From Capra hircus (lineage: Eukaryota > Chordata > Mammalia > Artiodactyla > Bovidae), in contig NC_030814.1 in the NCBI RefSeq assembly GCF_001704415.2, positions 70,487,121-70,551,120 of the forward strand: DNA of 64,000 nt, written 5' to 3'. The position numbers and the translations under genes were made by a program. Below the pieces are notes generated by a model. The model did no database searches and was not told the origin of the DNA. It saw only the letters and a list, made by a program, of their open reading frames with translations. This document shows, in pieces, positions 34,731 through 45,114 of this stretch; position 1 is the first letter of the stretch; each line of letters opens with the position of its first letter.

Positions 34731-34924
34731 CACTGACTCTGCTTAATCCCTTGCTTACTGCACTCCCTACTCCCTCATCCTCCCTTTCAAACACCCAGTC
34801 ACCTCTGCTCAAGTCATAGTTGAACTCAATTTACCCTGGACTCTTCCCTATTTCAATAATGTATTAATCGATAAAACCTGTTTATCATCTTAGCTAGGAC
34901 CCAGTTTTATCTTTGACAATTATC

Positions 34925-34942
34925 TGGTGTCACAACTTGGAA
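34925..34942 (+). other. ERV primer-binding-site-like sequence
   Basis: TGGTGTCACAACTTGGAA lies just right of the 5' LTR end. It begins with the TGG expected for pairing with a tRNA CCA end. Transitions relative to a TGGTGCCGTGACTCGGA-type site suggest a decayed tRNA-His-like site, but that assignment is tentative. Confidence 0.45.
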
Positions 34943-36802
34943 AGAATCAAATACATCATTTGACTACTGGACCGCTCACTTAGGACCCCAGGTGCACAGT
35001 TTTGAAGTCTTTGTCTTCACTCCTGACTTACTGATTGGGAATCCATTGGCGAGTCCAACTCCTGATCCAGTGCTCAAAAAAAAGAAAAAAGAAAAAGAAA
35101 AAACAACAATGTCTGTCGAAGCTGATAATGATAAATGTTGACTTAAGATTCTGAATATACTTTACAAGCTGAGTCAGAATCCCAGTCAGAAGAGATCAGG
35201 TTAGAGTCCCAGACTTCTCTGTTTATAAGACAGGAAGCCTGGGTTAAAGGCAGGTTTCTTTGTCTAAAAACTACCACCAGTTAGGAACTTGGGAGATTTT
35301 CAGCCAGCTGAAATTCCATCTTTTCAAGCTCTTGCAGCCTATATGCTTCACCACAGTGACATTCATTCTATTCATGTCCTTTCCTGTGGACTGACTTTAC
35401 TAAAGACAATTTGAAATTCAGTGGCTTCTTTGGGAAACTTAATATCTCCCCCAAACCATCTCATCTGAGATGTATCCTTTCCCTTCCCCTTTACTCCTTC
35501 ATCCTTTTATCACCTTAAGTTTTCCTTTTGGCTCCTTTAAATCTTTTGATTTGTTTCTATTCATACTTCTACCTCCTGTATTCCTCTCTTCGCCCACTAG
35601 ACCTTTTCTTCCCACTCCAGCTTCTCACTTTCCTGTGGTCCGTCAAACTTTAGGCCCTGCTCCCCCACCAGAGGTTCTCAAGAGACCACAGACCCAAAAA
35701 GCTACCTGAGGCTGAAAAAGTAAAAAGAAGTAATTGGAACAAAGCAAATATTTTATCCATTTATATGGGATTTGAACATAGCCAGATTGCCATTTACTGT
35801 CTCCTCAGACCCTCACTCCAAATTTAGCCCACAGCCTCTGCAAGATTATATATCAGGGCAAAATAAAATCTTAAAAGTCTCCCTCCAGAAATATGGCAAA
35901 GCATTTTAGTCCCCGTATTGAGCAGGTAACTTTAACGTGTTCCATCTGCCATGAACACAGTTCTGATAAAAATATAAAGTGAGCAGCACCAACTCTTACA
36001 TAAAATCCTGAGTTTTATGTCCACAGCTAAAATTTTAGAATGGAAGTCATAAGATTCCTATTTGCATCTGTCTGTATGTTTATGCATGAATGTTGTGTAT
36101 ATGTGGTATTTTCCTCCCTGCAGATGGTATTACCAAGTTAATATTATAAGATCCTTTAAAGAAAGTCTATTTGATTGACTTAGATAAAAATGAATGCTTA
36201 TAGAAATTTAAAACTCCCAGAAATTTAGAAATATTTATCAAGTTCACTTGATTTAGGTAAATCTTTGATAAATAAGTCTAGTTTGATATTATACAATAGG
36301 TTTAATTTTTTTAAGTATGTCTTCTTAATTGTTAGATTTAAATGTAATAGTCATACATTTTTATTCTACTTGAGTTGACTAATCAAATAAGCTTATTAGA
36401 TGTAGAAGACCTACTTACTAGATGTAGAGGATTATATAAACTATAAATTTTATTTTAACCAAATTGAGTTATTATTCTGACCAATTTTTTCAACAATAAT
36501 TACATTTTATAAAATGTTTACTTAAAAGTAGTTTCCAAAATCTCTTTTGTAACTTGCAACTTTAGAATTATGCCAAATTAAATTAACAGATATTCATTAA
36601 ATAGATAGATTATTTGTAAGACATAATAGTGACATTCAGTATTAAGCATAAATTTAAGTTTGTATTCTTTTGGCTTCTTTATATGGTACAAAAGGCTAAG
36701 GATATCTGGTCTGTTAATAAACATGTTCTTTTTTGCCACACTAAAATAATTATTCTATAAGGAAACATATACCTATAAAAATTGTGAGATGTTATGTTTA
36801 CA

Positions 36803-36918
36803 AATGGAGAAGGAAATGGTAATCCACCCCAGTATTCTTGCCTGGAAAATCCCACTGACAGAGGAGCTACAGTCCATGGGGTCGCACAGAGTCAGACACG
36901 ACTGAGCACAAGGCACAT
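36803..36918 (+). mobile_element. Truncated Bov-A SINE
   Basis: It runs from atggagaaggaaatggtaat to cagacacgactgagcacaa, within the ERV internal region. A short internal deletion removes part of the gagcctggtgggc block. Confidence 0.88.
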
Positions 36919-37008
36919 GCTTGCTAAATTTACTGGTCTGCTGCAGAATGCCAATATATGACACTTTACAATTGTCTACTTCCTGATTTTCTCTGTAAAG
37001 GTTATATG

Positions 37009-37221
37009 TGTGCTCAGTCACTCAGTCATGTTTGACTCTTGGTGACCCTGTGATCTGTGAACTGCCAGGCTCCTCTGTCCATGGAATTCTCCAGGCAAGA
37101 ATACTGGAGTGGGTTGTCACTTCCTACTCTGGGGGATCATCCTGACTCAGGAATCAAACTTGTGTTTCTTGCATCTCCTGCATTGGCAGATGGATTCTTT
37201 ACCTTTACACCACCTGGGAAC
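37009..37221 (-). mobile_element. Bov-tA SINE
   Basis: A reverse-orientation copy from gtgctcagtcactcagtca to ttacaccacctgggaa, within the ERV internal region. Confidence 0.88.
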
Positions 37222-37957
37222 TAATGACTAAAAATTATAATCAATATATATAAACAAAACTACTAGAAACAATAAGAGTGAAGAGAAACAATTCTACATG
37301 AAAGGTATGCAAGGAATGTAGGATATGTTTAATTAAGAAAAAAAGAGTAATTTTGTTCTAAACTGAAATGACTGATTGTTCCACAATGAGAAAGTGGAAA
37401 GTATAGGACAAAAATCTGAACAGATAATAGAAAGTTGAGAAGGCCTGTGAAAAAGGAATCTTATCTCTCATGGACCAAGCTGACTAAGATTGGATGGACT
37501 TATTTAGAAGTATTTTTTGATGATCTTTAATATCATAACTGATACAAAGCTAGAGTTTGGCTTTCCTCTATTAAAATAAAGTTTTTTTTAATTGTTGGTT
37601 TGTTCTTAAGAAATTATACAAAGTTTTTCTTTGCCTTTTAAGTAATCTGCCTAGGAAACAAAGATTCCATGCCTTAATATTATTTCTGATGTTGCCCAGC
37701 AGCTACAAATCTTTTTGACTAGCTATACTGTGAACTCAGAAACTGGGTTTATAGTCTGATCCTCCCACTAATCTTGTTCTTTTTGTTTTCATAGATTAGA
37801 ACTTCATTAAATGCCTTACTGCTCACATCACCAGCAAATATCTTCTACTACCAAGTCTAACAGATGGCTTAACTGGTACTTAATAACCAAAAACTACATG
37901 AAGCAAAAAAAAAAAAAAAAATAGACTTATATTGTTCAGAATTTCTCTTCTTCCTTC

Positions 37958-37971
37958 GAAAAAGAAGGACA
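37958..37971 (+). other. Possible ERV polypurine tract
   Basis: The purine-rich gaaaaagaagga run immediately left of the TG that starts the 3' LTR is in the position expected for the plus-strand primer. Confidence 0.4.
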
Positions 37972-38512
37972 TGCAAAATTTCCCCCTTTGACCAAACTCA
38001 GACACATCTGAGATCAACTGTAAGCTAGACCTCAAACTTGGCCTGTAAGGACTGCAAACTCTCAGCATAATGTTGCTCACCAACCACACTAAGAGACTTG
38101 AACAAACTTTAGCATGGTTTCTAACAACTCATAGCTATGTCCCTGGGATGATCTAGCCCTTTAGGTTCCTCCCTGGAAAGCTCAAGGCTACCAAAAGAAT
38201 TTACACTTTGTTCCAGCCAACACTCAGAGATAGAGCCCCTGTCTCTCAGTCTCTATAGGAGGGTCTCTATAGCTTCAATAAACATCAAACCCAGATTGCC
38301 TGTCACATAGACTAACCCTTCCTCCCTCTCTTTTTCTATTTTCACTCCCCTGGATTTTCCTCCCCTTTCTCTCATCCTCACTTTAAAACATGCAGCTACG
38401 TCTACACTAGATGGACTCAGCTTGCACTGAACTCTCTCCCACATTGCAATAGTTATTAATGGATAACATCTGCCTTAGTTGCATTGGGTTCTTAGGAATC
38501 ATGCAGAAACTC
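37972..38512 (+). mobile_element. ERV 3' LTR
   Basis: About 540 bp, collinear with the split 5' LTR. An AATAAA signal lies at 38277-38282, and the right end carries caatagttattaatgg. Many differences from the 5' LTR indicate an old insertion. Confidence 0.72.
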
Positions 38513-38774
38513 TCTTGTGGGTAACTAAAACCATAAATTCATTGCCTAAAATGAAAAAAAACAAAAACAAAAACAAAAAACCCAATACCTGAGAACCTGG
38601 AACTTGCCCTTTCAAAGCCACTTCCCCCAACCCCTCTATTCCTATGTTTTGTCATCTCTTACCATAATCTCTCCCCTCGGATTGCCAGGACATCTTGTTC
38701 ACCACAGAGCGCCACCTTCAGACTTTTGGGCTAGTTGAATGACCCACATTTTGGGCAGACCTCTTATACTGATT
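38513..38774. other. No recognised gene
   Basis: A short flank of the ERV with an A-rich simple stretch (aaaacaaaaac repeats) near 38558-38580. Confidence 0.4.
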
Positions 38775-38975
38775 GGGCTTCCCTGGTGGCTCAGATGGTA
38801 AAGAATCTGCCTGCGATGCAGAAGATTAGGATTCGACTTCTGGGTTTGGAAGATACCCTGGAGAAGAGAATGGCTTCCCACTCCAGTACTTTTGCCATGG
38901 AGAATTCCATGGACAGAAGAGCCTGGTGGGCTACAGTCCACGGGGTCACAAAGAGTTAGACACACCCTAGCAAAT
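38775..38975 (+). mobile_element. Full-length Bov-tA SINE
   Basis: It runs from gggcttccctggtggctcag to agttagacacaccctagc. Confidence 0.92.
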
Positions 38976-39916
38976 AACATTTCACTTTTTTCACTTTTTC
39001 AAAGTGACTGCTCCATGTTACTCTTATAAAAAGGAAAAAAAATCACAACGGAGAGGCTCAATTCATATTTTATACAGACAGGAAATTCAGTCACATAGAT
39101 GTAGTCCTAATTTTGTGCAGTAAGGATGCAAAACAGCATAATAGCCATTGATTGGGCCATAAGAAGATTACAGTACCCAACAATAAACTACCAGAAGTGT
39201 TTGTCATGCCTACTTTTCAGCAACTGAGTGATCTCTTGTACATCTTAAGCTTGGAGGCTGAACAAAACTGAAATCAGTTATTGCATATGGAGCTGCTATC
39301 AATGCAGAATCAAGGTCAGTTGTTCAAAGTCCTTGGTGAAGCTAACTTTTTTCCAGCTCTTGCCTAAAACCAAGCAGTAATGAGTCCTTTCCTGATGAGG
39401 TCATTGTACAGTGTTTTCTCATTTGGCTGGCAAGAAATCTTGAGCTATCTCCCCTCCCCCATAAACACAGATGAAAAGAAGGGAAAGAGTAGGGTAGGTA
39501 AGAAGGGAAAACAGTCTCTGAGATTTTTCTCAGGCCAGGGTGGAGAAGCTGGCCTGCAGCTGGGTCCAGTGAGCTTCTCCTTTCATCTCCCAGGCAACTC
39601 CTGGCCATCCTTTAAGTCCAGCTTAAGCTATTTTGGACACAATGCTTTTGAAGTCCATGGAGGTACCAGATAGCCTCTTAATTTGAACACTAGAGAGAAT
39701 GTCACAGTCATTTGCACACCTCCTCTCAGCTATTTGTCATGCACAAACACCAGCACTTATTTCTATACTGCTCCTACCCACACTTTCTGCCTGCACCTGG
39801 TCGATCTCCTGCACCATATTGTTGGGTTCCATATGGCACTTATGATATTATGCTTTATGTAAAGTTCAAGAAGCACAACTTGACCTCTTCATTTTTTCTT
39901 GAATTAGCTGCCCGCC
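38976..39916. other. Intergenic, no recognised gene
   Basis: Short frames only. A weakly L2-like block (cctttaagtccagcttaagc) lies near 39610. Confidence 0.4.
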
Positions 39917-39928
39917 ATTGGATGTTTG

Positions 39929-40123
39929 GGGGCTTCCCCCATGGCTCAGGTGTTAAGAATCCACCTGTTGTATAGTAGATCCCTGGGTCAGGAATATCCC
40001 CTGAAGGAGGAAATAGCAACCCACTCCAGTATTCTTGCCTGGAAAATTCCCTGGACAGTGGAGCCTGGTGGGCTACAGTTCATGGGGTTGCAAAAGATTC
40101 AGACACAACTAAACAACAACAAT
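39929..40123 (+). mobile_element. Bov-tA SINE with exact 12-bp duplication
   Basis: It runs from ggcttcccccatggctcag to cacaactaaacaacaac. It is flanked by ATTGGATGTTTG at 39917-39928 and 40124-40135. Confidence 0.93.
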
Positions 40124-40135
40124 ATTGGATGTTTG

Positions 40136-40619
40136 ACTCCACTCTGCTTTGACCCTCATGCAGAGTCTTTCTGGTTGACTTGAAACACAGCTATCTGCCT
40201 ATGAAAACCACTGATTTTCAGCAATATTTATGCCCCCGAAATTTTACCCTGACTTCTGGCCTTCTCCTGGCCATTGACTTTCTGTGTGGCTATTCTTATA
40301 GTAGGACTTAAAGGTGAAAGATGACTGAAACTCTCTACTTTGGATCAGCAGAGATCCTATGCTGTGACTTGCAGGATGGGAAGGATAGCACCTGTTGGTG
40401 GGATTAGCAGAATGCATGGGTTTCGTGGTGATGGTAGCCCTCAAGCTCTTGTCAATAGAGAGAGAAGAATACCTGCAATCAAGCAGCCATCAAACTGCAG
40501 CAGTTCCCTAAGGAGAGGCCCAAGGGAGCTCAGAGTGTGAAAAACACAGGACACTGGCTGCAATAGCTGAGATGCATATGAAAGGAATGATTTCAGTGAG
40601 CCCGGATTCTTGCATCTTC
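40136..40619. other. No recognised gene
   Basis: Short frames on both strands. No repeat consensus recognised. Confidence 0.35.
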
Positions 40620-40890
40620 CCATTCATAGAAAAGTGCTCAATTCCTTAACTTGGGTTATCTGGTTTTCTTTAATTAACAATAATTTTTTTTATGTTCTAA
40701 CCACCTGCCCTTTGTTGCAAAACTTCTATGTAACCTGGTTCCTTCCCTCACCGCCTCCAAGCAGTTCTCTCAGGGTTATTTGAGATGTTGACTCCTGGGC
40801 TTAAAGTCCTAAAAACTCCCACTGAATAAAACATAACTCTCAACTTTTAGGTTGTGAATATTTTTTAAGTCGACAGTAGTGTCTAGGTTT
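40620..40890 (+). mobile_element. LTR-like fragment
   Basis: A block ending in a hexamer AATAAA at 40825-40830 followed by aacataactctcaacttt resembles the R/U5 part of an old class I LTR. Upstream it has ttctatgtaacctggttcc. No partner LTR was found. Confidence 0.35.
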
Positions 40891-41539
40891 GTTTATCACT
40901 ATTTCTTATTCATGGATTTACTCCTTACTTAGTTTGGATGGCACAGGACAGCATTCTGCAGTTTATATAAGATGAAAATAATTTTTCTGATATTTAAGCT
41001 ACAGGGATTTATAAAGGACTTTTGTTCATTTATTATTTGATGTGGGCTAACACTATTTGAATCTCTGAAACTGTGTTTAATATATCTTATTTCAGTTGTC
41101 ATATATAATTAAATGCAACTCAGCTAACACTTCTTTCTTAAAATTTTTATTGTGCAATAATTGTAGATTAAGTTACCCTCTCCCCTAGTTTTGACAGAAT
41201 GGTCTTGTATAAGAGATGAACCTCATCAATCAGCCTAGAATATGCTCCTGGTTATGTGTCAAACCTTTATGATTGGTCAAGTGACCTTTTTTCTTAGTCG
41301 CTCCCAGTATCTGTGGGCTTGCCGTTACCTATCAGTGTCCTAAATGGGAGAATCACAGTCAGCACTCAGACACAGATGGGTTAGAAGCAAGACCTTCAGT
41401 TAGCATCTGGGAACATATAATGCTATGCCCTTCTAAGAAAGAAATTGGGAGGTAGGATTTTTTAACCTGCTCCCTCTGTGTTGAGCTGGGTTGTATAACC
41501 ATGGGATGGTTGCTCCTAAGCCCCTTAAGAACTTCTTTT

Positions 41540-41955
41540 GGACCACAGTCCTATGGGACTCCTGAATGCATGCCCTGTTGTCTATCAGAGCCAGTTGATC
41601 CATAGGCCCTTCCTTCAGGCAGCAGACATGTGTATAAGCTCCTTCAATGGAGACACTGGTGACTTGGAGTAGGCTAGAGAAAGAAGGCAAGGGGAATATT
41701 CCCACACTTCCCTTGTCTCCCTGGAGGATTACAGTCAGCCGCTAGATGCAAGCTACCAGACCTTCAGGAAGCAACTTTTGAAGTATGCAAATAGACCACT
41801 TTAGGGGAAAAACCCAAGGAAATGAGAATATCTGCTCCCTCTTCTATGAGCCCTGGGGAGACAGCCAGTTAAGAATTGCTCCTCTGTTTGCTATGTCTGT
41901 GGGATCCCTGAATGGAAGCCCTGTCTGCTATCAGAGCCATGTGACCTGGGGTGGG
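41540..41955. repeat. Diverged direct repeat pair
   Basis: Two similar blocks, about 41549-41607 and 41896-41950, share gggactcctgaatgcatgcc / gggatccctgaatggaagcc and the common string tatcagagcca. They could belong to an old LTR or a local duplication. Confidence 0.4.
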
Positions 41956-42359
41956 GGAAGGGAGCATAACACAGTTGGGCTCAGTTTCAAGGTGTTGGGT
42001 ATTTCGTGGTGCATTGTGTTTGGTTCACTGTAGTCATAATTTTCACTGAAGCGCAAATCAATTTGCCCAAAGGCAGCCTCTTTAAGCTGACCCCTCATTC
42101 CTTTTGCCTGGCCCAGGCATGTCAGGTTCACTCCCTCCCCAATCAGCCATGTCTCCAAGGACCCCTTAATACCTCTGTTTGGCGAATGGGATTTATACAT
42201 ATACAAGACTTTTTTGTTCCAGGCCAAGACTGGGGAGCTCAGAAAATGCTTGTTTTCAGTCTGCAGGAATTTCAATTCACTCCTGAAGGTCTACAGCCAC
42301 CACGGGTTTTAGGTTTAATTTTGAAGCATCGTGAACTAGAGCTCCCGAACAGAATCTAA

Positions 42360-42830
42360 CTCTGTGGGTCAGCAGAGCCGCCAGAACGAGTGAGACTCGG
42401 TCCTCCCGGCCTCCTAGAGGGGAACCGGAACTTCGCCAGAGGGCCTGTAGAGCGCTGGGCCCAGCAGCCCCTCTGTCTTGGTTCCTCCTGCGCCAAAGCT
42501 GGGGCCACCGGCTACAATAGTCATGGGCGTAGGGTGGGGGCCAAGCGGCGGTGAACTCTGGGACAGACAGGAAAGGACCGGAAAAGAACGTATTCCCTCA
42601 CTTCTCGTTGCTGCGGAGGGAGAGAGCGGACCAGTCCTCAACCTCTGCTGGTTGCAGGGAGCGAGCGAGGGGGTGGCAGAACCCCTTTAACCGTAAGGAG
42701 TGACAGGGAAGTGGGGGAAGCTTGCCTAAAAGGCTCACTCTGCCCCACCCTCTACTGAAGCTGCCCGGTTGCGATCTGGGAAATCTCATCAGCAGGAGCA
42801 ATGCGGTTTCCTTTCCAGAGAAATGAAATT
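42360..42830. promoter_or_regulatory. CpG-island-like patch without an assigned gene
   Basis: By hand count there are roughly 23 CpG dinucleotides in about 420 bp, at a GC content a little over half. Most of the surrounding 20 kb is AT-rich and CpG-poor. Two CCGGAA ETS-type cores (near 42424 and 42568) occur. No exon joined to a known protein was recognised on either strand. It may be a promoter of a transcript outside or antisense to the window, or a CpG-rich repeat. Confidence 0.4.
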
Positions 42831-43296
42831 TCCACATGGGGTTTTCGAGTTTTTGTTTTGTTTGTTCCTGGAAAGGTGACGAGTTTAACTTAAACTCTTT
42901 ACATTAAGTAAAATGTAAAAAAGATTATTGAATTTCCCCTTCTTTGTGTGGCTCTTATTACCGCTGGCAGAGACCAGAATATGCCACCCCCAAATATGCC
43001 ACTTTGGCCGAAAGATAATTTTGACCCGAAGGCACTTGAGAATCACTCAGATACAGAAGAGTCCTGTGCTCTTTTCTGGCCTAAGAGCAAGGCATGTATT
43101 GCTTCAGAGAAGGCTGTACTTGCTTCCTCTGTGCTAGAAGAGGAGAGCCACTCATTCACACAGAGAGAGTCAGCACCTCAGATGTTAATGTTTGCAGAAA
43201 CAAGGAGTACTAAAATAATCATTACCTAACATTGGTTCCCCCATATAGTTCATAGTTGCCTATCCAGAAATTGTTTTTTTCTACCCCAAAATCTCT
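42831..43296. other. No recognised gene; one unassigned plus frame
   Basis: A plus-strand frame of 93 codons (42948-43229, start of the form MALITAGRDQNMPPP) has no recognised domain. It may be a decayed mobile element. Confidence 0.35.
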
Positions 43297-43306
43297 TTCC
43301 TTTATT

Positions 43307-43957
43307 CAGTTCAGTTCAGTCGCTCAGTCGTGTCCAACTCTTTGCGACCCCATGAATTGCAGCACGCTAGTGTTCTTGCCTGGAGAATCCCAGGGATGGG
43401 GGAGCCTGGTGGGCTGCCGTCTATGGGGTCGCATAGAGTCGGACACGACTGAAGGGACTTAGCAGCAGCAGCAGCAGCAGTGTTCTTGCCTGGAGAATCC
43501 CAGGGACGGGGGAGCCTGGTCGGCTGTCGTCTATGGGGTTGCACAGAGTTGGACACGACTGAAGCGACTTAGCAGCAGCAGCAGGCCTCCCTGTCCATCA
43601 CCAACTCCCAGAGTTCACTCAAAACGTCCATCGAGTCGGTGATGCCATCCAGCCATCTCATCCTCGGTCGTCCCCTTCTCCTCCTGCCCCCAATCCCTCC
43701 CAGCATCAGAGTCTTTTCCAGTGAGTCAACTCTTCACATGAGGTGGCCAGAGTATTGGAGTTTCAGCTTTAGCATCAGTCCTTCCAAAGAACACTCAGGA
43801 CTAATATTCTTTAGAATAGACTGGTTGGATCTCCTTGCAGTCCAAGGGACTCTCAAGAGTCTTCTCCAACACCACAGTTCAAAAGCATCAATTCTTCGGC
43901 ACTCAGCTTTCTTCACAGTCCAACTCTCACATCCATACATGGCCACTGGAAAAACCA
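43307..43957 (-). mobile_element. BovB LINE with inserted tandem SINE pieces, 10-bp duplication
   Basis: It begins with the cagttcagttcagtcgctc tail and ends within the SWTVKKAE-encoding part. The flanks are TTCCTTTATT at 43297-43306 and 43958-43967. The element is interrupted at 43368-43581 by SINE sequence and then resumes with gcctccctgtccatcacc. Confidence 0.92.
43371..43584 (+). repeat. Tandem duplicated Bov-A 3' segment with (CAG)n
   Basis: Two head-to-tail copies with a period of 110 bp (43371-43480 and 43481-43584). Each runs from tgttcttgcctggagaatc to cttagcagcagcag. The copies differ at about ten positions and in CAG length (six versus four units). Confidence 0.9.
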
Positions 43958-44172
43958 TTCCTTTATTAGGATATAAATGCACCTGAATCTAACCTTACCT
44001 TTCAGTTTTGGAACTGAGTTCTCTGCCCAGTTTATGATTTATGTCAGATTTGCATCTCTGTCTAAAACTTTATTTCTTCTCTCCTCCTGTACCTGTTCAC
44101 CTTTTGGATTGAGGAGGGTCAAAGAAAAGCAGGGATTGAAAATGAGCAAGACCCTGGGGGGGCGGGGGGCTC

Positions 44173-44450
44173 CTGCTGCTGCTACTGCTAAGTCACTTCA
44201 GTCGTGTCTGACTCTGTGCGACCCCATAGACGGCAGCCCACCAGGCTCCCCCGTCCCTGGGATTCTCAAGGCAAGAACACTGGAGTGGGTTGCCATTTCC
44301 TTCTCCAATGCATGAGAGTGAAAAGTGAAAGTGAAGTCGCTCAGTCGTGTCTGACTCTTAGCGACCCCATGGACTGTAGCCCACCAGGCTCCTCCGTCCA
44401 TGGGATTTTCCAGGCAAGAGTACTGGAGTGGGGTGCCATTGCCTTCTCTG
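44173..44450 (-). mobile_element. Dimeric Bov-A-type SINE
   Basis: It has the same dimer structure as at 7348-7624: a (ctg)n start, a first monomer to ctccaatgcatgag, then gtgaaagtgaagtcgctcag and the second monomer ending gccattgccttctc. Confidence 0.9.
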
Positions 44451-45114
44451 CTAGGGGGGCCTACTTGGGTGCAAAAGCCCATCTGTACCACATAGGTCCC
44501 ACCTCCCCGAATAGCCTCCTAGCCCTTTCCTTAGTTCCAAAGAGCAGATTCAAGCAGTTGCTAATTGCGGGAGTGAGGGAATGCAAAAAACAGAAAGCAG
44601 TGCAGAAAGAATCAGTTCAGTTCAGCTCAGTCACTCAGTCATGTCCGACTCTTTGTGACCCCATTTGACTGCAACACGCCAGGCCTCCCTGTACATCACC
44701 AACTCCTGGAGTCTAGCCAAACTCATGTCCGTTGAGTCGGTGATGCCATCCAACCGTTTCATCCTCTGTCTTCCTTTTCTATTCCCAACTTCAAACTTTC
44801 CCAGCATCAGGGTCTTTTCAAATGAGTCAGCTTTTCGCATCAGGTGGCCAAAGTACTGGAGTTTCAGCTTCAACATCAGTCCTTCCAATGAACTCTCAGG
44901 ACTGATCTCCTTTAGGGTGGACTGGTTGGATCTCCTTGCAGTCCAAGGAACTCTCAAGATTCTTTTCCAACACCACAATTCAAAAGCATCAACTCAGCTC
45001 TCTTTATAGTCCAACTCACATCCATACATGACTACTGGAAAAACCATAGCCTTGACTAGACAGACCTTTGTTGGCAAAGTAATGTCTCTGCTTTTTAATA
45101 TACTGTCTAGGTTG

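Larger units (their letters stand above)
33605..34918 (+). mobile_element. ERV 5' LTR, split by an L1
   Basis: Two parts, about 33605-33934 and 34731-34918, align in order with the LTR at 37972-38512. Shared anchors are ttgaccaaactcag, tttctaacaactca, tgtccctgggatga and aaggcta, then the caatagt/caataatgtattaat block near the right end. The pieces sum to roughly 510 bp, similar to the other LTR. The right end CA at 34917-34918 is followed by a primer-binding-site-like sequence. Confidence 0.75.
34943..37957 (+). mobile_element. ERV internal region, decayed
   Basis: About 3 kb between the two LTRs. The left part has the agtccaactcctgatcc leader-like region and an A-rich stretch. The remainder is AT-rich with no frame recognisable as gag, pol or env. 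At 3 kb it is much shorter than an intact provirus, so large deletions are likely. Two SINEs are inserted. Confidence 0.6.

Noticed and set aside
42948..43229. 93-codon plus-strand frame near the CpG-rich patch
   Set aside because: No recognised domain and no clear splice context. The surrounding text looks like a decayed repeat.
43371..43584. Regular repeats with CAG runs considered as a CRISPR-like array
   Set aside because: The units are SINE sequence in a mammalian genome; there are only two units and no spacers.
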